Origin: CAVQJU01 sp963729215
GTDB lineage: Bacteria; Acidobacteriota; Vicinamibacteria; Vicinamibacterales; CAVVIG01
NCBI GenBank assembly: GCA_963729215.1
Contig: CAVSND010000023.1
Coordinates: forward strand, 372,001 to 436,000
Length of the DNA: 64,000 nt
Direction of reading: 5' to 3'
Of the stretch, positions 53,169 through 64,000 are shown one piece after another. Under the pieces are notes generated by a model. The model was not told the DNA's origin. It did no database searches and saw only the letters and a list, made by a program, of their open reading frames with translations. Every line of letters starts with the position of its first letter. Within the stretch, counting starts at the first letter, position 1. A program made the position numbers and the translations under genes.

Positions 53169-53228
53169 TCCGGGGGAAAGCGCCCCGCGGCCGCCGAAAG
53201 AAATCCGCGGGGCGATATTTCCCCCGGA
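53169..53228 (+). repeat. Large imperfect inverted repeat in the 16S-23S spacer
   Basis: The left arm 53169-53190 (tccgggggaaagcgccccgc and two more bases) and right arm 53205-53228 are reverse complements apart from a two-base bulge, separated by 14 bases. It could be a small mobile repeat or a folded spacer element. The rest of 53058-53230 shows no gene. Confidence 0.6.
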
Positions 53229-53230
53229 GT

Positions 53231-53267
53231 GATCTTTGACAACTGAATATCCTGCAAACGGTAGTTT
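53231..53267 (+). promoter_or_regulatory. boxA-like element and left arm of 23S processing stem
   Basis: gatctttgacaactg at 53231-53245 resembles the boxA-like sequence before 16S. Bases 53244-53267 are a perfect 24-base reverse complement of 56397-56420 beyond 23S. Confidence 0.8.
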
Positions 53268-53357
53268 TTCCGACCACACACACGCAGTGTGCATGGACTC
53301 ACGCGTGTTCGAGAGCAATCTCGGACAGGCGTCAGTTCGAGTTTCTAATTTGAATAT

Positions 53358-56346
<2,989 letters not shown>

Positions 56347-56396
56347 TATTTTTCGTTTGCTGCACGAGAAACGCTGCGTGCACGTGTGACTCGGTC

Positions 56397-56420
56397 AAAC
56401 TACCGTTTGCAGGATATTCA
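56397..56420 (+). repeat. Right arm of 23S processing stem
   Basis: Perfect 24-base reverse complement of 53244-53267. Pairing extends a few bases further with one mismatch. Confidence 0.9.
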
Positions 56421-56505
56421 GGTGTCAGTTGCAGCTTGCTCGTTATAAGCTGCAACCTCGTTCTTTGAAATCCGGGGTAACCCGGAAAAAGATTGTCTGG
56501 GACGA

Positions 56506-56592
56506 CTCCGCCTTCGCGCCTCCGCGGCGCTACGGCGAGACAGGCCGTCAGGGCTTGTCGCGCCGAAGCTCGCGGAGCGAGCGAAGGCGGAG
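56506..56592. repeat. Imperfect palindromic (MITE/REP-like) repeat between 23S and 5S
   Basis: About 40 bases from ctccgccttcgcgcctccgc (56506) onward are an imperfect reverse complement of the segment ending gagcgaaggcggag (56592). A third boxA-like ttctttgaaa at 56461-56470 precedes it. It contains no gene and interrupts the short 23S-5S spacer. Confidence 0.6.
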
Positions 56593-56609
56593 ACCCCAGG
56601 CAGCAAGCA

Positions 56610-56727
<118 letters not shown>

Positions 56728-56744
56728 GTTAAACACACGAAGAT

Positions 56745-56781
56745 GCCCGACTCGCGAAAGTTCGCCGAGTCGGGCGTTTTT
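56745..56781 (+). terminator. Rho-independent terminator of the rRNA operon
   Basis: Ten-base perfect stem gcccgactcg (56745-56754) and cgagtcgggc (56766-56775) with an 11-base loop, followed by gttttt. A weak outer pairing (aaacaca with tgtgt) may extend it. Confidence 0.9.
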
Positions 56782-56839
56782 GTGTACGGACCAGCGCCTT
56801 GCCATCCAGCCGTAGAGACACATCAGGCGATTCATCGCG

Positions 56840-57954
56840 ATGCGGGGGATGAGAATGGAGGCCGGAAGTCGGCGGCGAATCATGGCTCTCGCTGCCGTCG
56901 CGGCTTCGACCGCGCTGGCCTTGGTCGCCGTGGTCGGCACCTACATGCTCATGGAGCGTCCGAGCTACCGCATGCTCGGCAGCCTCAGACAGGTGCGTCT
57001 GGTTCGTGCGTATCTCACAAATCCCTCCTTGCGCCGCTTCGCGAGGACGCTCGCCGTTCAAGATCCGAAAACCGACCTGTTCTCTACGCTGTGGGACACC
57101 AACACCGGGGTGCTCCTCTCGCGCCACATGTTCCACGATGTGATGATGGACGGTGTCACGAAGTATAGGTACAGGTCGAACCTGCAGAAGCTCGGGTTTC
57201 GAACCGGCGCGAGCGGCTTTCACTGGAACATGGAGACAGAAGACACGCCGGCCATCCGATCGGCGCTGGCCGATCTCGACACACCCTTCATCGCGAGCGC
57301 CTCGTACGACGAATCCGGTTTCCGCCGCGTCGACCCGGAGCTGGCGTCGGATTGCACGATCCACGCGTTGTTTCTCGGTGATTCCTTCACCGATGGCCTG
57401 TGGGTCGGCAACGCCGACACGTTCGTCAACGTGTTCGGCCATCTCGTCCGCGAGCGATCGGGAGTCAGGCTCTGTCCGGTGAACGCCGGCGTCAACGGCT
57501 ATGGTCCCTTCGAAGAAGCGTACGTGCTCGAACACGACTTCGAAGCCGCTGGACGCCCTGCGATCGTCTTCGTAATGTTCTTCGCCAACGACGTGGACGC
57601 GGATTTCGACGCGGTGGTCAACGGCACTCTCCAGGATGGTGAGCGCCGCTGGCAGGAAAGCCTGGCGTACCTTGCCAGGATACGGCGTTTGCGGCCGGGC
57701 ACGGCTGCAGGGTCGTGCTCGCGGCGATTCCGCCGGCCGAGCAGCTTTTCATGCAAGGTTCGCAGGAGCACTACCAAAGGCCGTTGCGCGAGTTCGCCAC
57801 ACGGGAAGGTATCCGGTTCGTGAACCTGCTCGACCGTCTGTCTTCGCCGGACGCGCATACGTTCTACTGGGACTGGGATCCCCATTTCACACCCCGCGGC
57901 CACCGTGCGGTGGCCGAAGCGCTGTACGCTGAAACAGCGGACCTTTTCCAATGA
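56840..57954 (+). CDS. SGNH/GDSL-like hydrolase family protein, membrane-anchored (frame break near 57675)
   Basis: An N-terminal membrane helix (about residues 14-36) is followed by a domain with GDSL-like blocks: ALFLGDSFTDGLWVGN (block I serine, about residue 180), VNAGVNGYGPFEEAYVL (block III region) and, near the end, WDPHFTPRGHRAVAEAL with Asp and His in the block V position. The frame slips after YLA; one missing C at 57675-57676 (cc for ccc) restores QDTAFAAGHGCRVVLAAIPP and the C-terminus to a TGA at 57952. This is the only -1 break seen. Starts at 56840, 56849 and 56855 are all possible. Such proteins often modify cell-surface glycans (O-acetyl transfer or removal); the substrate is not known. 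Confidence 0.75.
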
Positions 57955-58023
57955 GCGCCGATGTTTCAGGGCTACGCAGAGTGCTGAGCCCTCGATGCGA
58001 TACCCTATGACACCGAGCACGCC

Positions 58024-59019
58024 ATGACCACCTCAAGCCAGCCAGACCTGCAGCGCCGCGCCCTCGAACTGGCCAGGCAAGGCGACTTCGGCGACGAGGC
58101 CGCGCGGGTGAACGCCGCCATCATCGAGCTCGCTCCGCAGGATGTCTCGGCCTGGACGCGCCTCGGCCGCTGCCACCTCGAGCAGCGGAACTGGGACGAG
58201 GCGACCTCCGCCCTTCGTGCCGCCCTGCAGCTGAATCCGGCGCACACGGTTGCCACCAACCTTCTCAACGAGGTCCGAAAACATCGCCGCGAACCGCCGC
58301 CGCGGGCGCAGCCTTCGACGACCGGCTTTGGTCCGCGCGAGTTCGGCATGCTCCAGTCGCCCCCCGCAGGTGAACTACGCCACGCACTCAGGACGAGGGT
58401 CGGCGCGCTCCTCGAGGCGCTCAACTCGACGCACACCAGCAGCCTGATTGCCAGAGCACGGCGGGACGCCGGCGCCCACGAATCGACCCTCTTCGACGCG
58501 GATATCGGTGACGGCGACGCCACGGGCCGGCTCGTCGTATATCAGCGGGGTGGCCGATTCGAGCCCCAGTTCAATCTCGGCTGGTTCAGCCAGCCGCCGT
58601 TTCAAGCGAATTGTGTGAGGGTCGGCGTCGGCTTTGATTTCTCCGGAGGCGGCCCGGACGGCGACGGCGTCGCCGGCCGCGAGAAGGCGCTCTCGTTCTT
58701 CGAACGATTTCAACTGGTTCTCGCGCGATCCTGGTCGGTCGATTTGACCCGCTGGATGGCGTCGGACGGCGCGTTCATCCAGTACGGCGATCGCCCACCC
58801 GCCGTGGATCTCCTGCCGGCACAAGCGGTTCAATGGCTCGTCAATTGCCACGACGCCGCCCGGCTCGAATGGATCTTTGTCGGGCGCTGGTTGTTTCTCG
58901 ACAACCCCGATCATCAACGGATCCTCGGAGACAAGGCAAAGCTCGCCAAGGTCGCCGACGATACGATGCGGACTTTGTATCCGTTGTGGCTCGACACCTA
59001 CCGCGGGCCGAGTGTTTGA
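58024..59019 (+). CDS. TPR-containing protein of unknown function
   Basis: The 331-residue protein has two TPR-like units at about residues 10-80 (ALELARQGDFGDEAARVN and RLGRCHLEQRNWDEATSALR), then a flexible Pro-rich stretch and a C-terminal domain (about 120-331) I do not recognise. The domain includes GWFSQPPFQANCVRVGVGFDF split across a strand pair, ALSFFERFQLVLARSW and AVQWLVNCHDAARLEWIFVG. It has no signal peptide or membrane helix. The C-terminal part has the feel of a nuclease or toxin-neighbour domain of the type annotated as unknown, but no catalytic residues can be assigned. Stands alone between the SGNH gene and two DinB genes. Confidence 0.72.
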   Translation: MTTSSQPDLQRRALELARQGDFGDEAARVNAAIIELAPQDVSAWTRLGRCHLEQRNWDEATSALRAALQLNPAHTVATNLLNEVRKHRREPPPRAQPSTTGFGPREFGMLQSPPAGELRHALRTRVGALLEALNSTHTSSLIARARRDAGAHESTLFDADIGDGDATGRLVVYQRGGRFEPQFNLGWFSQPPFQANCVRVGVGFDFSGGGPDGDGVAGREKALSFFERFQLVLARSWSVDLTRWMASDGAFIQYGDRPPAVDLLPAQAVQWLVNCHDAARLEWIFVGRWLFLDNPDHQRILGDKAKLAKVADDTMRTLYPLWLDTYRGPSV

Positions 59020-59049
59020 GGGTCTGCTGAACGACAGAGGGACGCGGTC

Positions 59050-59544
59050 ATGAGTAACCCCGAGGTGTGGCTTCGTGGGCCGCTGCCGGACGTGATTCCC
59101 GAATTGCAGCCCGTTGCGCATTCCCTGTTGCAGGTGCGGGAAGAGATCGCAGAAGCCGCATCGGTCTCGGCGGCGCAGTTGTGGGCGAGACCGGGAGGTG
59201 CCGCCTCGATCGGCTTTCACCTCATGCACCTCGCCGGAAGCCTGGATCGGCTGTTGACTTACGCCCGGGGCAGGACGCTGAACGCCGCCCAGCGCGACGC
59301 GCTGGCTGCCGAAGATCGCGAAGACACGTCGCGAACCGCCGCAGATCTGGTGACGGCGGCTCTTGACGCGCTCGATCGGGCGCTCGTGCAGGTTCAAACG
59401 ACGGCGCTCTGTACCTTGGACGAAGCGCGCGAAGTGGGCCGGGCCAGGCTGCCGTCCACGGTCCTCGGTCTGCTTGTTCACGCGGCCGAGCACGCACAGC
59501 GTCACTCGGCGCAGATCATTACGATGCGCAAGGTGATTGGGTGA
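59050..59544 (+). CDS. DinB-family four-helix protein (copy 1)
   Basis: The 164-residue protein has the DinB/YfiT fold layout: helices with metal-ligand histidines IGFHLMHLAGSLDRLL (about residues 56-71) and HAAEHAQRHSAQIITMR (about 146-162). Known members are metal-dependent thiol-transferases or detoxification proteins; the substrate here cannot be told. The TGA stop (59542-59544) lies inside an 8-base tandem repeat that runs into the gap before the second DinB gene. Confidence 0.85.
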   Translation: MSNPEVWLRGPLPDVIPELQPVAHSLLQVREEIAEAASVSAAQLWARPGGAASIGFHLMHLAGSLDRLLTYARGRTLNAAQRDALAAEDREDTSRTAADLVTAALDALDRALVQVQTTALCTLDEAREVGRARLPSTVLGLLVHAAEHAQRHSAQIITMRKVIG

Positions 59545-59588
59545 CGTCGTGATTTGGTGATTGGGTGATCGAGCGATTGGATGATCGA
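59533..59588. repeat. Degenerate 8-base tandem array (7 units)
   Basis: Seven consecutive octamers from 59533: gtgattgg, gtgacgtc, gtgatttg, gtgattgg, gtgatcga, gcgattgg, atgatcga. The first units are the last codons and stop of the DinB gene; the array ends 13 bases before the next start. Confidence 0.65.
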
Positions 59589-59601
59589 GTAGTCTAGCGG
59601 C

Positions 59602-60093
59602 ATGGCGAACCAATGGCTGCGCGATCTTCACGCGCATCAAAGTTGGGCCGACGCCGAACACTGGCGGGCCATAGGCGCGCATCCTGCGGCACGAGAGGAT
59701 CTGGCGATCCGCGGGCGGCTCCACCACATTCACTTCGTCCAATATGCCTTCTTGTGGACAATCGGCGATCGCACGCAACTGTTCACGCCGACAAAGGTCG
59801 AGGACTTCGTTTCGTTCGACGCGCTGCGGTCCTATGCGCGCGCCTATCACGAACAGGCGGTTCCGCTGATCAGCGCGCTGAGTGACGCACGGCTTGACGA
59901 ACCCGTCTCAATCGTGTGGTTCAAGGATCCCCCGTTGACGATTACCGTGGCCGAGGCGCTCACCCAGTGCTCCATGCACAGCCACTATCACCGCGGCCAG
60001 AACGCCGCGCGCCTGCGCGAGCTGGGCGGCGAGCCTCCGACGACGGACCTGATCGTCTGGCAGTGGAAAGGCCGCCCTCCCGGGGCGTGGTGA
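59602..60093 (+). CDS. DinB-family four-helix protein (copy 2)
   Basis: The 163-residue protein starts MANQWLRDLHAHQSWADAEH, has LHHIHFVQYAFLWTI and MHSHYHRGQNAARLRELGG, giving the three-histidine metal site of the DinB fold, and the family-typical TDLIVWQW near the end. Though adjacent to another DinB gene, the two are not obviously close copies. It overlaps no gene, but the histidine kinase start follows by one base. Confidence 0.87.
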   Translation: MANQWLRDLHAHQSWADAEHWRAIGAHPAAREDLAIRGRLHHIHFVQYAFLWTIGDRTQLFTPTKVEDFVSFDALRSYARAYHEQAVPLISALSDARLDEPVSIVWFKDPPLTITVAEALTQCSMHSHYHRGQNAARLRELGGEPPTTDLIVWQWKGRPPGAW

Positions 60094-60094
60094 C

Positions 60095-61438
60095 GTGGAA
60101 GTGGACGGCAGGCGGGTTGCTGACGGCCGTTCGCCGACCACGGCACTGCTGCTCGGCCTGATCATCACGCTGGCCGCCGTCGTCGCCGACTCCTGGTATG
60201 TCACGCGGCAGATCGCCGGCCTGCGGGCGCTGCAAACGGACCTGGTCGACCGCAGCCGCAGGAATTCGCTGCAGCTGCTGCGCGTACAAAACGATCTCAA
60301 TCAGCTCGGCCTCGCGATGCGGGACATGCTCGACAGCGATGAGCCCTATCCCCTGACGGCGTGGACTGCCCAGTTTCAGCGCATCCGCACCGATCTCGAT
60401 GCCGCCCTCCGCAGCGAGCAGGAGGTTGCGGTGTCGCGCCGCACGCCCGAGCAGCAGACGTACCTCGAACGATCGCTCGCGCAGTTCTGGGATGCCATCG
60501 ATCGAATGTTTGCACTGGCGGCCAGCGGGCAGGAGCCGGAGGCGCGCGCGCAAATCAGGCTCTCCCTGCAGGCGAGGCAGGCCGCGCTCGGCACGAGCGT
60601 CGCCAGGCTCCTCAGGGAAAACAACGAAAGCGAGGAAGCCGCTGCTGCACAGGTGCAGGACATCTACAGCCGGGTTCAGCGTCAGGTGTACGTGTTTCTC
60701 GCGGCGTCCTTCGTCGCGATCGTCCTGACCAGCCTCTACCTGATTCGGTCAAACCGCCAGTTGTTCGCCAGGCTCGCCTTCCTGTCGAACCAGCGGCGCG
60801 AGCTGGCGCAGCAGATGATCGCGACGCGGGAATCCACGCTGCGCGAGATCTCTCGCGAGCTCCACGATGAGTTCGGCCAGATTCTCACGGCGATGGGATC
60901 GATGCTGGGCCGCGCCGGCAGGCACACGCCGGAGGGTTCGCCGCTGCGCGCCGAGCTCCGCGAGATCGGAGAGATCGCCCAGACGACGCTCGACAATGTC
61001 AGGGGCTTGTCGCAGTCGCTCCATCCATCCATTCTCGAAGAGGCAGGGCTCGAACAGACGATCGAGTGGTACCTCTCGACGCTGGAACGTCAGCTCGATG
61101 TTGCCGTATCGTATGAACGGACCGGCGCGCCGAGGCCCGTGGACAGCGCGATCGGTATCCACGTCTACCGCGTGCTGCAGGAAGCCTTGAACAACATCGC
61201 GCGTCATTCCGGGTCGCGGCAGGCCTGGGTACGCCTGCGTTTCGAGCCTGACGCCCTGGAGCTCGAGGTGGAGGATCATGGCAGGGGTTTGGGGACGAAG
61301 ATCGGCCGTCAGGGGCTGGGCCTGGTCGCGATGCGCGAACGCGCGGAGCTGGTTGGCGGCTCGATCGAATTCGGCCGTCCTCGCGAAGGGGGAACCATTG
61401 TGCGCCTTCGAGTGCCGCTTGCACCCTCGTTACTATGA
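60095..61438 (+). CDS. Membrane sensor histidine kinase (NarL-partner type)
   Basis: The 447-residue kinase starts at GTG 60095. Two membrane helices (about 17-37 and about 203-220) enclose a helical periplasmic sensor with coiled character (QLLRVQNDLNQLGLAMRDML, AQIRLSLQARQAALGTSVAR). The cytoplasmic part has a HisKA_3 phospho-acceptor in EISRELHDEFGQILTAMG (about residue 258) and an HATPase domain with HVYRVLQEALNNIARHSG (N box) and DHGRGLGTKIGRQGLGL (G boxes). This architecture pairs with LuxR/NarL-type regulators, as found 30 bases downstream. The signal is unknown; the sensor is of the four-helix MCP type. Confidence 0.92.
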   Translation: MEVDGRRVADGRSPTTALLLGLIITLAAVVADSWYVTRQIAGLRALQTDLVDRSRRNSLQLLRVQNDLNQLGLAMRDMLDSDEPYPLTAWTAQFQRIRTDLDAALRSEQEVAVSRRTPEQQTYLERSLAQFWDAIDRMFALAASGQEPEARAQIRLSLQARQAALGTSVARLLRENNESEEAAAAQVQDIYSRVQRQVYVFLAASFVAIVLTSLYLIRSNRQLFARLAFLSNQRRELAQQMIATRESTLREISRELHDEFGQILTAMGSMLGRAGRHTPEGSPLRAELREIGEIAQTTLDNVRGLSQSLHPSILEEAGLEQTIEWYLSTLERQLDVAVSYERTGAPRPVDSAIGIHVYRVLQEALNNIARHSGSRQAWVRLRFEPDALELEVEDHGRGLGTKIGRQGLGLVAMRERAELVGGSIEFGRPREGGTIVRLRVPLAPSLL

Positions 61439-61467
61439 AGCAGCGATGACGATGCCCGTGCCGTCAC

Positions 61468-62103
61468 ATGCCGGATAAGATCACCGTCCTGCTCGCGGAC
61501 GATCACAGTCTCGTGCGCCGGGGGTTCCGCCGGATGCTCGAAGACGATCCGTCCATCGAAGTGGTGGGCGAGGCGAGCAACGGCGACGAGGCGATCGCGT
61601 CCGCCGCGGCGCTCAAGCCGGCCGTGATCGTGATGGACTGCGCGATGCCTGGGACGAGCGGCCTGGTGGCCACCCGTCGGATTCTGGATCGCGACCCGAG
61701 CGTCGCCATCCTGATGCTGAGCATGCACTCCGAGGAAACGCTCGTCAGGCAGGCGCTCGAGGCCGGGGCGCGCGGGTACGTGCTCAAGAACGCGCTGGAT
61801 CTCGATCTGGCGGCCGCGGTCAGGCAGGTTGCGGCCGGCGAGACGGTCCTCGATCCCAGCGTGTCCCGTCCGCGCCCGGCGTCCCTCAAAGGCGAGCGCA
61901 ACCACGGCCTGACGCCGCGCGAGCTCGAGGTGTTGCAGCTGATCTGCGCGGGTCTGTCCAACCGCGACATTGCCGCAAAGCTCGATCTCAGCGTCAATAC
62001 AGTGGCCGTGCATCGGGCGAACATCATGAACGCGCTCGGCGTTCACAAGACGGCGGAACTTGTCGTGTACGCGATCCACAACGGTCTGGTGACCTTGCCG
62101 TGA
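61468..62103 (+). CDS. NarL/FixJ-family response regulator
   Basis: The 211-residue regulator has a receiver domain with acidic ADDHSLVRRGFRRML, phospho-acceptor Asp57 in VIVMDCAMPGTSG and the Lys in YVLKNALDLDL, and a LuxR-type HTH at about 145-205 (GLTPRELEVLQLICAGLSNR, LSVNTVAVHRANIMNALG). It is the partner of the upstream kinase. The stop overlaps the start of the CRTAC1-type gene by four bases, coupling expression of the three genes. Confidence 0.95.
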   Translation: MPDKITVLLADDHSLVRRGFRRMLEDDPSIEVVGEASNGDEAIASAAALKPAVIVMDCAMPGTSGLVATRRILDRDPSVAILMLSMHSEETLVRQALEAGARGYVLKNALDLDLAAAVRQVAAGETVLDPSVSRPRPASLKGERNHGLTPRELEVLQLICAGLSNRDIAAKLDLSVNTVAVHRANIMNALGVHKTAELVVYAIHNGLVTLP

Positions 62104-63798
62104 AGCGTCGGGAGTTCCTGAGCCTCTGCGGCGGAAGTGTCGCCGCGTCCGCCCTCCCGTCGATTGTTTCAGCGCAGAGTGGGCAGCCGGCTCCGGGGTC
62201 GCCGGGTTTCCGCCTCACGGACGTCACCGCCCGGTCCGGTATCCAGTTCAGGCACAACTCCGGCGGATACGGCGGCAAGCTGCTGCCGGAAACGCTCGGC
62301 GCCGGGTGCGCGTTCATCGACTACGACGCCGACGGCTGGCCGGACATCCTGATGGTCAATGGTATGGACTGGCCAGGCCATAAACGTCAGCGGTCGACGC
62401 TCGCGCTGTATCACAACAACCGCAACGGAACGTTTACCGATGTCACCGCGCAGCGCGGGCCTCGATGTCGAGATGTACGGAATGGGCGTCGCGGTCGGCG
62501 ACTTCAACAACGACGGCTTTCCCGACGTGCTCGTGACGTGCGTGGGTCAGAACCGGCTTTTCCGCAATACGGGCAAAGGCACATTCGTTGACGTCACGCG
62601 CGCGAGCGGACTGGGCGGACGCTCGGGCTTCAGCACATCGGCGCTCTGGTTCGACTTCGACCGCGACGGGTTGCTGGACCTCTTCGTCTGCAACTACGTC
62701 AAGTGGACGGCGGACCACGACGTGTTCTGCAGTCTGGACGGCACGCAGAAGTCCTATTGCACTCCCGAGGCCTACCGGGGGGATACGTGCTGGCTCTTTC
62801 ACAATCGCGGTAACGGTACCTTCGAGGACGTGACGGCCACGAGTGGCGTGTTCGATACCAGTTCGAAGTCGCTCGGCGTGACGATGATCGATGCGAATCA
62901 GGATGGCTGGCCCGACCTGTTCGTCGCCAACGACACGCAGCCCAACAAGCTCTATCGAAACCTGCGGAATGGCACGTTCAAGGATGTGGCGGTCGAGGCG
63001 GGGCTGGCGTTCAGCACCGACGGGAAGGCTCGAGCCGGGATGGGGGCCGACACCGCCGACTTCGACAACTCCGGCACGCCCGGTCTGGTTGTCACCAACT
63101 TCGATAACGAGATGGTGGGGTTGTATCGATCGGCGGGCGCCGGTCTCTACCAGGACGTCGCGCTCCAGGCGGGCATTGGTGCGCCGTCGCGGAACACGCT
63201 GGGATTCGGCTGCGGGTTCCTCGACATCGATTTGGACGGCCGCCTGGATCTTCTCGTCGCCAACGGGCACATCGACGAGACCGTGCGCAACATCCGCGGC
63301 AATGTCGGATACGCGCAGCCGCCCCATCTGTTCCTCAATCGGGGAAACGGCACGTTCCGGGAGGGGGCGCTCGAAGCCGGAAGAGAGTTTGCGCAGCCGA
63401 GAGTCGGGCGCGGCCTGGCCTTCGGCGACTTTGATCGTGACGGCGATGTCGACGTGCTCATGACCGCGAACAACGGGCCGGCCGCCTTGTTTCGAAACGA
63501 TCAACTCGGTGGCAATCGCAGCGTAAGACTTCGGCTCGTGGGCACGAAATCCAATCGCGATGCGATTGGCGCCACGGTGAAAATCTTTCACGAAGGCCTT
63601 GCCCAGTCGCGTGTGGTGAAGAGCGGGTCCAGCTACCTCTCGCAGTCCGAGTTGCCGCTCACGTTCGGAGTGGGGAAGCGCGACCGCGTCGAACGCGTCG
63701 TGATCATGTGGCCTAGCGGCCGGACCGAAGAGTTCAAGGACGTCGCCTCCGGCCGCTCGTATGACTGCGTCGAAGGGAAAGGGATCACTGCCCAATGA
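62100..63798 (+). CDS. CRTAC1/ASPIC-UnbV family FG-GAP repeat protein (frame broken near 62450)
   Basis: The product begins MKRREFLSLCGGSVAASALP, a Tat-like signal, then FG-GAP/VCBS beta-propeller repeats each with a Ca-binding D-x-D-x-DG loop: DYDADGWPDILMVNG, FNNDGFPDVLVT, FDRDGLLDLFVCN, ANQDGWPDLFVAN, DLDGRLDLLVANG and FDRDGDVDVLMTANN. The C-terminal ASPIC/UnbV domain includes NRDAIGATVKIF, SGSSYLSQSELPLTFG and VIMWPSGRTEEF. The frame slips at VTA; removing one base near 62450 gives SAGLDVEMYGMGVAVGDFNN and a 565-residue protein. Such proteins are abundant in Acidobacteriota and exported; the ligand is unknown. It is translationally coupled to the NarL regulator. Confidence 0.88.
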
Positions 63799-63849
63799 GC
63801 GTTTTGATCTGCTCGATTCGCTCCATCCCCAAGTGCTAGAGTACTGGGC

Positions 63850-64000
63850 ATGGAGCAGAAAACCGATTCCGAGTGGCGTGCGGCCCTCACGCCCCAGCAA
63901 TATAAGGTGCTCCGCGGACACGGCACGGAGCCCCCGGGTTCGAGCCCGCTCAACGTCGAGAAACGCGATGGGACATTCGCATGTGCCGGCTGCGGCCAGC
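63850..64000 (+). CDS. msrB: Peptide-methionine (R)-S-oxide reductase, N-terminal fragment
   Basis: The first 50 codons are visible before the window ends. ATG 63850 gives MEQKTDSEWRAALTPQQYKV, then LRGHGTEPPGSSPLNVEKRD and CAGCGQ, whose CxxC is the zinc-site half of MsrB. The enzyme reduces methionine R-sulfoxide. The catalytic cysteine and second CxxC lie beyond the edge. Confidence 0.88.
   Translation, partial: MEQKTDSEWRAALTPQQYKVLRGHGTEPPGSSPLNVEKRDGTFACAGCGQ

Overview
The window is a GC-rich bacterial chromosome segment with no plasmid, phage or insertion-sequence hallmark. The 16S rRNA (with its AGAATCAACGCTGGCGGCG 5' region), the gene families (CRTAC1-type ASPIC/UnbV protein, DinB pairs, carboxypeptidase-regulatory/beta-barrel proteins) and the very high GC point to an Acidobacteriota member, probably subgroup 6 / Vicinamibacteria; this is inference from recall, not a database match.

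Layout. 1-2.1 kb: start of a methyltransferase (minus), inositol-3-phosphate synthase and a small membrane protein. 2.1-9.7 kb: an MSHA/type IV pilus-like set in the order mshL (secretin), mshM (AAA ATPase), mshN (TPR), then acetyl-CoA synthetase and a PilM/MshI-like protein with a GspB-like tail. 9.7-14.2 kb: a LolD/MacB-type ATPase, two oligopeptide ABC ATPases and a methylmalonyl-CoA mutase catalytic subunit. 14.3-18.2 kb: a small unknown gene with a good promoter, a heptamer-flanked bidirectional terminator, then gpmA, eno and glgC. 18.4-26.3 kb: an exported protein, a TonB-receptor-like barrel, a large membrane histidine kinase coupled to an NtrC-type regulator, and a small zinc-ribbon-like protein. 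26.4-33.5 kb (minus): a glycan operon of STAS protein, UbiA-family prenyl-phosphate transferase, Arg-rich coiled protein and four overlapping GT4 glycosyltransferases in paralogue order B-A-A-B. 33.6-34.2 kb: zinc-ribbon protein and ribosomal protein S21.

34.4-48.4 kb is a purine biosynthesis region: purD-mtaB, then (after rlmN on the minus strand) an M16 peptidase followed by purB-purS-purQ-purL-purF-(exported HEAT protein)-purM-purN. A Tat-type phosphoesterase (minus) and tyrS follow. 50.5-56.8 kb is a complete rRNA operon, 16S-tRNA-Ile-tRNA-Ala-23S-5S, with two candidate promoters, three boxA-like leaders, long RNase III-type processing stems, and a terminator. 56.8-64 kb: SGNH-like protein, TPR protein, two DinB proteins, a NarL-type two-component pair coupled to a CRTAC1 protein, and the start of msrB.

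Fourteen sites carry single-base frame breaks, thirteen of which read as +1, many in short G/C runs and several in housekeeping genes (tyrS twice, purB, gpmA). I treat these as probable sequence errors and give corrected gene spans. No CRISPR array, transposase, integrase or phage gene was seen.
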